DNA of 64,000 nt from Dipylidium caninum (taxonomy: Eukaryota; Platyhelminthes; Cestoda; Cyclophyllidea; Dipylidiidae), in contig QEYB01000952.1 of the NCBI GenBank assembly GCA_017562135.1, positions 62,001 through 126,000 of the forward strand, in the 5' to 3' direction. Of the stretch, positions 1 through 12,600 are shown one piece after another. The notes beneath the pieces were generated by a model. That model did no database searches and was not told the origin of the DNA. It saw nothing but the letters and a program-made list of their open reading frames with translations. Both the position numbers and the translations under genes were made by a program. The stretch's first letter is position 1, and each line of letters begins with the position of its first letter.

Positions 1-93
1 CGTAAAATTAAAGCAGTTAGCGTTTTGGGGAGTTGAAAAATAGGCGTTGTTTAAAGAGGTGCGGAAGCAAGTAAAAATGAGCACATAAATTAC

Positions 94-427
94 CTGAGCC
101 TAAATAAACCTTCCTCCAATTTTATAATCCTCACTGAGCCCTCGGACGCCGGGTCAAGCAACATAGTCATTAGGTGTAACTCAACGTCATTGAATGGTGC
201 CGATAAATCTGTAAGAACTGCACGAATGAGTGAATGCAATGGTTTGCTTGATTACTCGCTTTCAAACAGTCGTATGTAATTGATTCCACTTCTTCGTCGT
301 GGATATCGTAAATAGTTCTCAATATTAGTTCCAGATTCCCTGCATACCACGAATTTAAACGATTCAGGAAGTCGCAGTAGCGATCTGGATCCGCTTGGAA
401 AATTTTGGCAGATTTAGTAAGGGCCAC
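94..427 (-). CDS. Unrecognised gene, two internal exons, runs off left edge
   Basis: Two exons on the minus strand can be joined: 427-256 and 217-94. They are separated by a 38-nt intron (255-218, GT-AG), and the reading phase is kept across it. The first exon starts after a pyrimidine-rich acceptor ending in TTTTAG; the second ends at an AG|GTAATT donor, so the protein continues left of base 1. About 98 residues are visible. They are mostly helical, with pieces such as FQADPDRYCDFLNRLNSWY and NDVELHLMTMLLDPASEG. The segment LLDPASEGSVRII loosely resembles an EF-hand loop (D1, G6, V8), but the acidic residue at position 12 is replaced, so this is only a guess. Upstream coding sequence is unclear: a frame rich in Arg and Lys over about 460-650 joins in phase at a GTAAG donor (459). 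I do not recognise the family. Confidence 0.5.
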
Positions 428-651
428 CTAAAATTCGACAAAAATTTGAAATTTCTTACCAATCTGCGCCCAGTTTTAGACTTGGATCTGCGAGTAAACT
501 TTCGAACAGATTTTTCATGTTTTAAAGAAGGTCGAGTTCTCCGTTTGGACGATCCGCGAGGTCGAACCGCTCTTTTGTGGGGAAGTCTGTTGGAAGGAAG
601 TAGCCTTAGCGCAGCTAACCAAATGGTGTAGGAGTAGCATACGAAAGACAC

Positions 652-2166
652 TAAGAGGCTATATTTCTAATGTATAAGTCGTGTGTTCGGTTTCAGTGAA
701 TATTAGGTTACGAGTGTGGAAATAATAAATAAGGTTACATCCAGAATTTGTGCAAATCAAGCCAGACCATTTACGGGTTATTATTAACCTTGATCTCCTT
801 TTAGGCATTTTGAAAGTACGTAAGCGTCTCTAATACTTAAAACAACGAGCGAAACAAATCTACTATTAACGTTAGATAGGATTCGTACTGACATAAGCTG
901 AAAATAAACAATGTTAGTAGAGCTGTGAAAAGTTATTCACATATTTCTGGTGTCTTGCGATTACTTTGTATGAACCCTCATATTGGTCACATCTAAACTC
1001 GTATTTTACTAAATCATTCCGTAATACTCAATTCTTTCACCTCGATCTCTACTAAGCCCACTGTTATCATGAAAGCCATACTTTTTACAGCATAGCTTTC
1101 CCTTAGCTACTAAGTGGTTCCTGCATTCCTTTTATGATAATACAAGCATACCAGTGAGGTAAATCGGAACCCAAAAAAAAATTTGTATATTAACTAGCTT
1201 TGACTAAAACCTGTTTGATTTACTTTACGTAGATTGTAAACCATTGTCTTGGCATCCTTGATATTCACAAGGGACTCCTCGGGCGTCGCCGACCGTCCAA
1301 CCATGCTCATTTTAAACAATATTAATGTATAGGACTAAAATAGTGGCCGGAAAAAAAAACAGACTAAAATAAGAATGTCATTCACATGAATTCGGGTAAA
1401 GCATGCCATTGGTAAGGTAAGTAGAAGCTGTCAATCATTTTACACACTGATTAAAGTTGCGAATGAGGCCCACACTGGAAACTACACTAACATGAACTCA
1501 ACAACCATTAGGCATGTATGATGAGATTAGAAAAAAGCTTGCACAGCTCCTTAAATTTTGTTATTCGAATGTCTGAAAATTGGGCAAAAAGGCGAACCTG
1601 AAGCTCTCCCAACCCAGGGCCAGATATTTTCACACACATGTTACTAGAGAAAGTAAAGTCACGAGGGACTCACCACGAAGAAATATAACACAAAGGCTAT
1701 GCAAATGCCTCAGAAGTGACATGATTTTCAGCAGTCTAACGCCAAACCACTATTTATGAAACAGTTCATCCCGACTCGAACTCCTCCTCCCGTTTTCGGT
1801 GTTCCAAAGTGAGAAATCCGTGATCTGCCTACCCAACCTTACCTTCGCTATAAATCAGTTAATGATTTTTTACCCAACTGACCTATTATGCAGTACAGAA
1901 CTAATCGTAGCAGATTGACTGCCTCGGTCCGTGTTATTGAATCTCACTACTATAGGAAATCTACGCAATCCGTTAACACTGGGGAAAGAGATACGCAAAA
2001 CCAATCACTTGATCAAATTTTCAGCAGAAGTATTTCACAATCTCTCATAGTTAACTTTTAATGAAAACACCAGATAATTTCCGGTTTGATAAAACCTAAA
2101 TTAGCTCAATGCCATGGAGTGTTTGTACGTAAAAACGCAGTGCAACATTACAATAAAAAAATGCCA
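652..2166. other. Intergenic, no gene seen
   Basis: About 1.5 kb between the unrecognised gene and the 3' end of SNRNP40. All frames are broken by stops, and I find no convincing exon, RNA gene or repeat. The sequence is AT-rich with short A runs (around 1171 and 1351). It probably holds the 5' flank of the left-edge gene, which would be transcribed leftward from here. Confidence 0.5.
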
Positions 2167-2172
2167 TTTATT
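2167..2172 (-). promoter_or_regulatory. Polyadenylation signal of SNRNP40
   Basis: TTTATT on the plus strand, which is AATAAA on the transcribed strand. It lies only eight bases after the SNRNP40 stop codon, which implies a very short 3' UTR. Confidence 0.55.
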
Positions 2173-2179
2173 GACGTAA

Positions 2180-3962
2180 TTACAATTCAATTTCACCAAG
2201 GAATATTTTTTTGTCGCTCCCACCAGATAGAAGGATAGGTTCAAAGGGATGAAAACCTGTCTCGTTGACGGAAGCCGAGTGACCGGGAAGTTTATAGATG
2301 AGGTTGCGAGTCTTTACGTCCCACACATGAGCGTAGCGATCGCCGCTGCCACACGTCACAAACTGTCCGTCTGGCGACCATGCGCATCTCAACAAATTCT
2401 TTTCAAATGTGTGTACATGTCCTTGAAATATCTAGGCATCAAGAGTAAGAAAAATGTTTAAGATTAAAATTCATCGCGAATTCAGTAATCACGAGGAGTA
2501 CTTAAGTGGAGTGGAAACCAAACGAGTTCAGGATTTTACCGACAACGCCTTAAGTAAAATTGTATCTAAACTGCCCCATGCAGTAATATAATTGAGGAAA
2601 TTAAAAATAAGAAATCAGCATCAAATAATGGTGGCGTATTAATAAATCGTCTACAATATGTCTAATCAACAAAAAGAACAAGGCAATTGCAATAATTACG
2701 AGTATTAATTTTTAAATAGCAGTACTCCTATTGCGTAAACAAGCACATGGTTTATGATAAAACATATTAAAATAATAGATAAATTGGATAAAGAATTGCC
2801 AGATGGTATGATTGCACGTTACAGGCTATATCAAGTATAATTTGTACACTTTAGATAGAAAGAAAAAAGTACAGGTGATAAACATATTTGACAAAAATGA
2901 ACTTGAATCTAAAAATATAAAAATTCCTAAATGGTGGTATGCACGGAAATGTATCAGAATTTTACCGAAGGGCAGGACATACCTTCATGCAGCGTTCAGG
3001 AGGAGCATAGGGTCTTACATCCCAGATACGAAGCGTGTTGTCCATTGCGTTAGAAAGAAGGAAACTACCGTCTGGAGAAACCGCAAGGCCGGTGACAGTA
3101 TCCGTATGACCCACCAGACGCATGGAGACATCTAACTTACGCAAATCCCAACCTTTTATTATGTTATCGATGCCACCAGAGAAAATAGTTTCTGCAGTAT
3201 CGCTGAACGCCACTGAAAGAACCTCGAAATAAAACGCAACGCTTTGGAATAAAGTAAGGAAAGGCAGTGTACGGCAAAGTCATGGAATATACTTGATATG
3301 TATTCTGGAAGTTTTGAACCTCAGCCTTTTGACGCCGATCCCAGAGACGAACTGTGCCATCATCAGAACCGGAGACAATCATTTGAGGTCCTCGACGCGC
3401 AATGTCTACACTGTTAACGATGTTCTGATGACCCCGTATTTTTTTGACGCGTTGGCAAATGTTAAGATCCCAAATAGCGACTGTTTTATCTGAGCTAGCG
3501 GAATAGAGTAACTCCCCATCAGATGACAAAGCCAAATCCAGAACAGCCCCGCCATGGCCTTTAAGAAAACAGTAAACTTAGGTTCTTACAGGCAGATTAA
3601 TCGGGTACTCCAAAAGGCACAAGAAACATACCAGTCATGACTGCTACATTGTCACATTCCCCATATGTTTCCCAGACAAATATTTGGCGATCAAATCCAG
3701 CACTAACGATATAACTGCCTTCGATGGGCACAAATTTCACGCAATAAACTTCACTTTCGTGGCCAGTCAGGAGCATGTTTGGGCTTAAAAGACTCGAAGT
3801 GCGCCGAATACTGCCAGGCATCCCAGCAGGAATAATTTGGCCTTGTGCAGACTTCTGGATTTGATACGGAGCAATGGATCGTGTCTCATCAGTTCTGGGT
3901 CGTTTGTTTGGCACGGGAACCATTGACATTGCTGGAAATGAGCGTTTCAAGTCCATCGCCAT
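2180..3962 (-). CDS. SNRNP40: U5 snRNP 40 kDa WD40 protein
   Basis: This is the WD-repeat subunit of the U5 snRNP and tri-snRNP, which binds PRP8 in the spliceosome. Four exons close in frame: 3962-3632, 3558-3293, 3222-2983 and 2431-2180, giving 362 aa (the human protein is about 357). The start at 3962 has a good context (AAAATGG). Residues from about 65 onward form seven WD40 blades. Diagnostic strings include LLTGHESEVYCVKF, SAGFDRQIFVWE, GPQMIVSGSDDGTVRLWD, FQNTYQ, GGIDNIIKGWDLR, LSNAMDNTLRIWDVRP and the C-terminal GEIEL. The first 60 residues are a basic, low-similarity leader with a KRPR motif, as in the human protein. The introns are 73, 70 and 551 nt. The order of repeats and the exact final tail rule out other WD40 families. 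The 5' flank up to TTLL10 shows no further coding sequence. Confidence 0.95.
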
Positions 3963-4785
3963 TTTCCAATAATACACCAGCGCCAAAGTAATGACCGACA
4001 GGCGAGAGACTCGAGGACCCGCCTCCAGATGGTATTAACACAAACAAGGTTCCATATTAAAATAACTCCACCTACAATATGCATTATTAATATACCGGTG
4101 GTAGCCGGATACCACAAAATACTGTGTTATTCGTTACTATGCCGATATGTTTAATGTGATAGGTTATCACAGTGCCTACAAACCACTACGAGCCACGATT
4201 TCAACCTTTATCTTTAAATACTTCGGCAATTAAAACAGAAATTACGAAAGACCAAAACTGTTTCCCAAAACCGATTGTTATCGCTTAGGAAAAATAGCCT
4301 CGAAGCCGGCATTTATCCCGCGCAGACCCCATTTTCCCTCTTCGTGGAGATAGCTGCAGGCGAGCTATCCACGGCGTTCGCTTCATGTGCCGCTTAAGTT
4401 GGAACTAGTTTTCCCTTTAGGACGCTTTAGAACGATGTTGAAATGTTCCCAACAAAATGGCGCAATAACTAAGACAAGCCCCAAAATACGAATCCACTTG
4501 AGCCAAGTGATAAAATGAACTGATTTCATAATATATCTACTTGCTTGTATATCAAAAAATGGCTTCTGGTGAAAAGCCTTTATTTAAAAAATAACTGAGG
4601 ATTTAATATTCATTAAATGAAACTGAAATTACGTTAATTGTTGATTCATATTCCTTTTTTGATGATGGACTGAAACGTGCGATCGACCACCAGTGTTAAG
4701 TAGTTCCTGCGGCCGGATAGTAACTTTTACTGCAGAAAACTTAAACGATATCTATATTCGGAAAAAAATTATTCTTTTCTCAAGG
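3963..4785. other. Intergenic, no gene seen
   Basis: About 0.8 kb between the SNRNP40 start and the TTLL10-like stop, both on the minus strand. It must contain the SNRNP40 promoter and the TTLL10 3' UTR. A TTTATT at 4579-4584 could be the TTLL10 polyadenylation signal (AATAAA on the minus strand). No open frame worth reporting. Confidence 0.5.
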
Positions 4786-7700
4786 CTACCTCATCTCAAG
4801 TAGGTAAACGGACTCATTGGCATTATTGGTTGTAGTTCCCTCCACTTCCTCATTGGGAATTTCAGTGAGTAGCGTCGCCGCCAGAACAAGTGGTGGGAGT
4901 GGAGGCATTGTAATAGAAGGGCCCGGAACAACCATATAATCTGCCACCAACGGAGGAATCTTCACTGAGCAACTATTATTTTGGTTCTTACTCGATTTTT
5001 GGCTCCTGAGGGTTGAATTCGTCGACATTGAGGAATTATCATTCGACGCCAAGTGGTTCTTCTCCAAAGTTGTTTCAAAACCGATAACTGACACTCTTTC
5101 ACTCAAACTTAGTTTTGCCCATTCGAAAGCGCAGTCACGAAACACTTTAAGGGTTGTGTTAGATTCATTAGAATCTTTGTTTTGTTCACCGGTTACCTCT
5201 TGGTTTTGGGGATTTTGGTGATATCGCACATTCTCGTCAGAAGTACTATCTAATGGCCGAGGCGGATTGATATCATTAGATTCCTCCGGATCTTTTTGTG
5301 GCTCAGGAATCTTATGGACCTCATCATGAGACGCAGTTGTATGAGTTAACAGCGTTACATGCGATACGTCAGTTTCGTTAGAGGTCATTTTTTGCTGCAT
5401 CACTAAATCGACCGTCTCCTGTGGTTTTTGCTGTGGCTCCTGCGGATCCGTGGTCGCGACTTGGTCCTTGTCAGCCGAGTTGCAGGAACTTTCTGACTGA
5501 TTCGTGGCTTTTTGTAAGGAAGAGGAGGAACGAAAAAACGATCTCTCACGAAGACCATAAGGCGTTGCTTTTGGCGATCCAATGCCGGACGGACTTGACT
5601 TTGGCGTCAAACTCGTCGAGGCGGAGGGTTTATGAATGAACTCCGCCGTTCTCGAAGGTGTGGCTGTGTGGGAGAGCAGAGATGTAGCTTGACGAATGAC
5701 GAGACCGGGTTTGGGAAGATGTACGGTTACGTACATCTTGGGGGGAACCCATAGTTGCAGTGGAATGTTGTAGCATCGGTTCTGCCGCGACTTAGCCTCC
5801 GTGAGGCCCTCGTTGAACAAGATTGTGAAGGAGGCGGGTAGACCACCATTTACAACGCACTTCGGTGGTGATCGGAGGGAAACGCTCCAGCCAGAGGGGT
5901 CACTTTCATTACCGATCTCGGACGAAGTTCGCGGAAGGATACCCAAAATTGGAAGTAGTGGCTGCCATCGACGAGCTTTCTCAAAACACTCTATGCTTAT
6001 CTCTATAAAATAGTTTCCGTTAATACAATGAAAAGTCTCTGATACAGGGCATTTTATTAGCTTTCAAGCGGACTACAATCACATATCAATTAGGCCGAAA
6101 TCAGATACGATTTTTTTACGTTGCGTAGTCACAAATTCATGAACACAAATATTTTGGTGCATTTCTTGCGAAAGGTGGGATTTAACATAATCTTTGCTAT
6201 TTAACCTAATGAAGAGGAAGTAGAAATTAGTGACCTGTAAAGTTCATCGAATGCACATCGGCCTGAGTGCCAATTCCTATGGTGTAGGCATTAGATAAGT
6301 GTAAAATAAAAAAAGACTACGCGAAAAATACATTCGGGACCTACGAATGAATTTGGTCACAATGGGCGGAATGACTTGTCGCAAAACTTCACAATTTGTG
6401 TTCATTGCAGGGTTGGAATTAATTTCAATCAACCAAACCTATAATAAAATCAATGTTGTGCATCATGGCACGGGTATTTGGCTAACATCATTTAATCCAT
6501 GCGTGTTTTAGTGTACCTTCATCCCGTCATCGACCATAAAATCTACCCCATAGATTTCAAAGAAGCCAATTCGACAGGCCAACCGATGCTTAACCGCATT
6601 GAAAACGTGTGTCATTATCCTGTGCATTTCGGGCTAAAAAATTGGATGTTATATAACGCGAAGTCAGATTCTATTAGGTTAATTTAGCTTAGTAAAGTTT
6701 CGGCTGCTAGCTATCGTAAAAAGAGGGAATATAACATGGGGATTGAGAAGTTCATCTTAGTATTCTTAGCGTTTATGCAGTTTTGGTCAAAGGGGTGCAT
6801 AAATAAGTTAAGTTACTGCGATGTGGCCTCACCAACATGTGCCGAGTTACCCAATTCCTCGGCAAATGCTTGTTCGGAGCTACATATGTGTTAATATAGT
6901 CATTGAGTTTTTTGAATGTCCACACGGAGTCATCTTTTGACTTGTCATAACTCGGATCCCTCTTCTGAATAAACTGGAGGAGTAAAAACGTGGTTAGGGT
7001 TTGAAGACTCTATGCTTCCATTGGTATTGTGTGCACCATAAGTGGGCTGGGATAGAAGGGGAGTTTGGTAGATTCTACTTCGAAGGGGTCGTCGTGAGGC
7101 CTTTTTTTAATTCGTCAAGGCCATACTGTGGCTTGCCAACGGAATTTACACTTACCTGATTGGTGAGGTGGGTGACAAGGTTGGTGTCAGCGAGATCGTA
7201 CTTGCGGAGGGAAAGTCTTATGTAACCCGGAGTAAAGAGGACCAAATAGGGCATTGTGCTGGCGATCATAAGGTAACACCGGATGTCAAACTTCCTCTTG
7301 TTCAGCAAGAGCGGGGAAGTGAGGTATCTATGCACGATGAATCCAGTCAGGGAGGGCATTTCACCTCTACGCAATTCGCCGGAGGCCACTTAACTGGGAA
7401 CTGCCTAAGTCGACACTCTTCGAGCCCCAATTTATTTTCAATCACTTTAAGACCGGGAAACCGGCTAATGAGTACTAGATTGCATCAAAAAGCTTTTAGT
7501 GGAAATTTCTAACAGCGATTAATAAAAACTTCAAAGAGATAACAATAAAAAAATACTTCTGGACAATTCGAGGCCTGAACATTTGCGGATTCCGTCGAAA
7601 CTCCTCAAAACGATTCTCCTCCAGTTTGGTAAAATCTTGCTGTGATCGGATCAAGCATATACCCTTGCCCTGATTCAAACCACACGGTTTCATTATCCAC

Positions 7701-9077
7701 ATCTGATTGTCTGTTAATGCCGAAAGGAGGGTGAAGTAGGGCGATGAATCCTGCACCTACCATTTAACTTGTTAACAAATTGAATCCTCTCCTTTATGTC
7801 ATCAATCCAATATGTTTCGGGAATAAAGTTTACTAGGGAGTCCTTTCGCGAATCAGATCTGCGGTCGTCGGCATAGCTCCGAAGACTCATTAAGAGGCCT
7901 AACTTGTTGGTGAAGAGTCCACAGTTGGGAATGTGATTCACCTGAAAGCACAGGACACTCCGAGTACCGTTTTCTCACTAATAACATCGTGTGCAAGTCT
8001 TCCCCTTCTCTCACTAACCTATGCGTGTTAAAATAGACAGTTTTAGGGATGAATGGAAGCGCATATCCTCAGTCATTTAGTAGGAATGCTTCGTGAAACG
8101 CAGTAACTAGAGCTTAGTGGTACACCAGTCTGTAAGTACTGCGTCAATACCTAGGCGGTATTAAGCGGTGGTTGCAGTTCATAGCAGGAACTTGGCCCTA
8201 GCGTAGCCGAGAGTCTTTGCGATCCTGTACTCACTAATGACGTATAACCTCACACTTTAGAGTCGTACCAGCATTGAGTGCACTAACCATCTGCTCACAT
8301 TCCTTGAACACTTGAAAGTTGAGTTGCATTACCGTCTCGGTCCATCGGAAACAACATTGACCAATTTCCCGCCTATCCGTGACCCGGTTCCAGTCGAGAT
8401 GAAGAAGCAAGGGCAACACTCTAGGCGGAAAACAGAACTATTCTCTTAATTAATTTGTTTACTATTTTTTCCCATAGAACAAACAAAAAGCTCTTTTTCT
8501 TATATTGATTAACGACCGCCGCTGGCGATCACAGGAGTAGCAGAAGAGACGCTCTACCGCGCAGTTTACCGTCATCCTGGGCCGTGATGACAATAAACAC
8601 GAAGGTTCCACATTCAGGAGCCTATAATTCACTCAACCGGTATACGAAAAGTCAGTGCAACACCTACACCCAGACTATTCATTGCTTCGCCTTTCAGTAC
8701 CCCTTTTAAGTGACATGCACATTTAGAAGTAAAACAGACTACGAACAGCGAGACAGACGCACAGGCTCGGAATAATCAACGAGGATTACAGACTCAATTA
8801 TCTCAGCTTACATGTGGGATCCGTTGTAGCAGTTGAGAAAGAACTTGGGCTTCGGCAGGGACTGTTGATTTGTCTCCCTCTTACATCGTCCGCCTGTATC
8901 CATGACTTCATTCAGGACGGGCAAAATGCACATGAGTTGCTCCTCATCGCTGTTCATAGCGTTCAGACTAGTGAGGGAGTCCCGCAATTTCGTCGCAAGC
9001 TTCTCGTTCACAGTGTAGCCGGCTCCCTCCAGGGCCGAGATATGGTTTTGTATGCGTTTCGTTGACGCCTGGCCCAT
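4786..9077 (-). CDS. TTLL10: TTLL10-like tubulin tyrosine ligase family protein (polyglycylase type)
   Basis: This is a TTL-family ATP-grasp ligase. Its closest family is TTLL10, a polyglycylase in vertebrates; the substrate here is inferred. Nine exons close in frame: 9077-8812, 8420-8288, 7941-7777, 7750-7557, 7327-7156, 6973-6833, 6633-6517, 6438-6345 and 6002-4786, giving 832 aa. The catalytic core (about residues 80-430) shows [41 protein letters not shown] (ATP-binding Lys), [35 protein letters not shown] and [19 protein letters not shown] (metal-binding Glu/Asn). ILFNEG aligns with the end of the vertebrate core. The last exon adds about 370 residues rich in Ser, Thr, Gln and Pro with no recognisable domain. 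An in-frame stop lies upstream of the ATG at 9077, but a 5' exon cannot be excluded. The frame change near 7751-7776 needs a 26-nt intron (see findings). Confidence 0.87.
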
Positions 9078-9449
9078 GAGGCTCAAATAGATCAGGAGAC
9101 TAGCTCAACAAGGCTGTGAATTGTTCGCCGCAAGTCATTAAAGGAGGGCCGGGGAGCAGAGCTCAGCCAACGTGGCGGTCACGTCGACACAGAACCTACG
9201 GCTCAGATCAATGGACGGTGTGTCGGTCTACGCGTGGATTTCTATCCAAATCACATGGTCGCCACGCCGCGGTATGATTCATCACCTGACGATGATTGAC
9301 ACCCTCCAACAGCCCAAATCGAGTTGACAGCCAGCAAACTTAAACCTCATGAATACTTGATATTTTGCCAAAATCAAGAAAAAAATATTGACAGATCCAC
9401 AGGAATATAAACAAATAATTGCCTCATATAGGAAAACCAGCAACCGTGT
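9078..9449. other. Short intergenic gap between TTLL10-like and VPS33B
   Basis: A small space that must hold the TTLL10-like 5' flank and the end of the VPS33B 3' UTR. Several minus-strand frames start here, but none matches a known family or carries splice sites that join the neighbours. No RNA gene seen. Confidence 0.45.
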
Positions 9450-9455
9450 TTTATT
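9450..9455 (-). promoter_or_regulatory. Probable polyadenylation signal of VPS33B
   Basis: TTTATT on the plus strand (AATAAA on the transcribed strand), about 210 bases downstream of the VPS33B stop. It is the first canonical signal after the gene. Confidence 0.4.
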
Positions 9456-9666
9456 CATAATAAATGACAGAGGAAGTTTACTTTGAAAACCCCATAGCTC
9501 TACCCGTGTAAATAAGGAGAGGTATAATAAAAGTTTTCCCTTATGCGTCGTAGTGAACATATACGAATAGCAGTAGAAAGGTGCACAGCCAATAACGAAT
9601 CGGTAGTGGGACAACACATAGGAACCTGGTTAAGGAGAAGTAGGAGGGGGAAGAGGTCAACACGTG

Positions 9667-12600
9667 CTACATCGCGGCGGCTTGTCCCACCTGATGGATG
9701 AGAGATTTAGTAGAGAGAATCTGCGAAGTGGCGATGAGGAGGCGCCAGCAACGACGCGCCGCTGCGAAGCGCAACGCTGCCACCTCCGCGTATGTGCAAC
9801 CACCCACGAAGGCCACCACTACGGTCTGCCCATGCGATTGAGTTTTCCACCCTCCATCCTCCGCATCCGCTTCTGCCCCTGTTTCTGCCCTCGGCACCAA
9901 CGGAGTCGGCTTTAGCGAGACACGGCCCAAGTTCTTTGCCGCTGAATATAGAAATTATGAGTCTGATAAACAAGAAACACTAACGCGTCGAAGTAGTAAT
10001 ATAAATCAAGTGTAAGCCGACACAACACTAACATCTTTCATCAGTGTGCAGGAGGAGAAGAGCACTAAATAGTTGGTCTCTGGAGAGCAGTTCAGGTCCA
10101 CTAAGGAGGGACCGTCCAGTGGCAGCAGAGACGGTAGTCAACCCCTCGGCCCAGAGAGACTCAACCAATCGCACAACCACAGGAACGTGTTGACCACCGA
10201 ATACGTAGGAAGGCGAAACAGCGGGCTTGTCCACACTGAGGTTAACCTGCGATCGCATGCTCAACCTCAATTGTCGATGCAGTCGGCTAAAATAGTGTGA
10301 CAAATATGGCATCTACTCTACCATAATTTCACGTTTCCCAACTTTTTTTTTCAAATATTCCTAATGGACCGAGAATGGACTTTATTGTAAATCAAATTCA
10401 ATTCACCTGCCTATTGAGCTAAGAAATCTCGTTGTTTTTGTGTGTATTGCCAACAAGAAAGCCTGCCGCTTACCTCTATTAAATAAATCAAAGGCCAACT
10501 AAATAGTAACGTGGATGAGGCATTAATATACAATCATTTATAATGCTAGTTAAAAATGTGTAAACTATGGAAAGTCGTCCTCAGCGAGTGCCATTGTTTT
10601 CATTTTAGGGACTATTCATCAGGACCTGCTTCTGGATAATCGGCGCATATCGGCCGTAAAGTTACCACCTACGTGAAAATTTCCATAGAACCAACAACTA
10701 CATTCAAAAAAGTATAATTTGAATTGACCATTAGGTGAAGTTGGTCACCCTACCCAAGTCTATTAGCTTTATTTTCAGATCTTTCCACCACTGAAATTCA
10801 GGGGAATCAAGTACACGTCAGCAATGTACAAAAGTGTAACAAACAAAACGTCTGGGGGAATGAGCAAGCATACTTGTAAGTCGATTTCCTGCGCTTGATT
10901 AGGCGTTCTGTGGCAATGGCAAGTTTTTCGGCTCGAGCAGACGTGAGCCGAAGAGAGGAACGGGGCGGAACCACCGCCTCAGAATCTTCATTTACGGTGT
11001 GCGTTTGCGCCGGCAGTAGGGCATCGCGGGGGCAGCGCGGGTACAGAAGGCGTAAACGCCGCAGAGCCACCAGCATGGGATAAATAGAGAAGCCGACGGC
11101 GTGTTGTATATGTCGGATCACCTGGTTATAGAGCTCATCGCCCAAACCGTCGTGGGTGATTGAGAGAAGACAGAGCAATCGTACCGCTTCAGTTAACCGA
11201 TCACCGAACCTGACAGTCCACCAATAGAGCGTGTTAAAGGGATAGTCGAGTGTTACGGGTACGAGGAATTACGGTACAGTAATAATTAAAATTATTGGGA
11301 AGAAATAAAAGATTGGAGTTACTACAAACCTATTGACATTGACGGTTAATATTTCTATTTTGAAGAATGATTAAACGGGCCAGAAGAGTAAGAAAAGTTG
11401 ACTATATGAATAGCTCAAAATTTATCCAAATGTGTTGAAAAAAGTGAGTCAAGAAATTGCTTCAAAAGAATAAGAATCTATCTCCATTGCTGAAACAATT
11501 ACAAGACGTCTTGAAACAAATTCAAAGGTGATAAAATATGAAATTCAGAAAATCTTCGAAGCAAATTGTTGCGATCGTTACTAAGAGAGGCATCGGCAAG
11601 AAGCGGGTCCAAAAATAACTTCGCGAAAAAACCCTACTTACTTTCAAATAATAATGCAAACTAATGAAAAAAAATTATTTATTACGTAGTAATTTGCACC
11701 GGAAAGACTTAAGCAATCCGTATAACGGTAGCGAAACGGACTAATTTGAACTTATGTACAAAATGTCCTTGACCATGATTAAGGGGCCATTTCGAATCGC
11801 TTTGGTCTGGACCATGAGATTAAAAATAACTCCAAATTGGTCAAGTTAACGGATATATGAAATGGTACATCAAAGACTGAAATGTTTAATCGCTTTCTTT
11901 TAACATTACACGGTTAGCGATGATCTAAAGACTCCTAAAAATTTAAATTACAAGCTAATATTAAGGATAAATCAAAGCATCATTGACGATTAGTGATGGC
12001 CCGGCTTCCATCGAGGCGTAAATACACGAAACAATCGTCTTCAAGGTTATGTTCAGAGACAGGGCACCCCGAGTTCTCGAGGGTTGACAAGGACACGTGG
12101 GTGTATGAAAAATAACCAAGAAAGGAGAGTAATGCGGATTTAGATTACAAATAAACTATTTCATTGGCAACTGTCAAGGCGATTACCATCAATTGCAAAG
12201 GAAATGAGACATCTGCTCTTAATCTGACGAATTTAATTAAACATTATAATTGGCTGGGAAAAGAGTGTGTTAGTTTTATTGGTCGTGACAGAACGATGGT
12301 AGCCCCTAAATTTACATGTAAGTTTATGGCACTCAAGGCAAAAACAAACCGGGAAAACAGATGCTTATTTAACGGACTAAATCTACATCCAAAAAAGTGA
12401 ACACTAGCACAACTTTAGTCACAGTGGATGCCGAGAATTGACGAGCGAGTAAGAATTCACTTATCTCATAGAAGTGCCTAAACAATCTAAATGGTGGGTA
12501 ATAATCAAAGTAGATGGGATCATAATTAATAATGAAACACAGACTTTGTAGAGAGCCACTCGAGAGCGAGTCTAACTGGCTGACAAGCGGGATCGTCAGC

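Noticed and set aside
460..518. Frame starting MKNLFESLLADPSLKLGADW as first exon of the left-edge gene
   Set aside because: It reads well, but its donor phase does not match the next exon, so it cannot be joined without an extra event.
7751..7760. 10-nt GT-AG segment as the TTLL10 intron
   Set aside because: Removing it leaves the wrong reading phase for the DNQMWIMKP exon, so it cannot explain the frame change.
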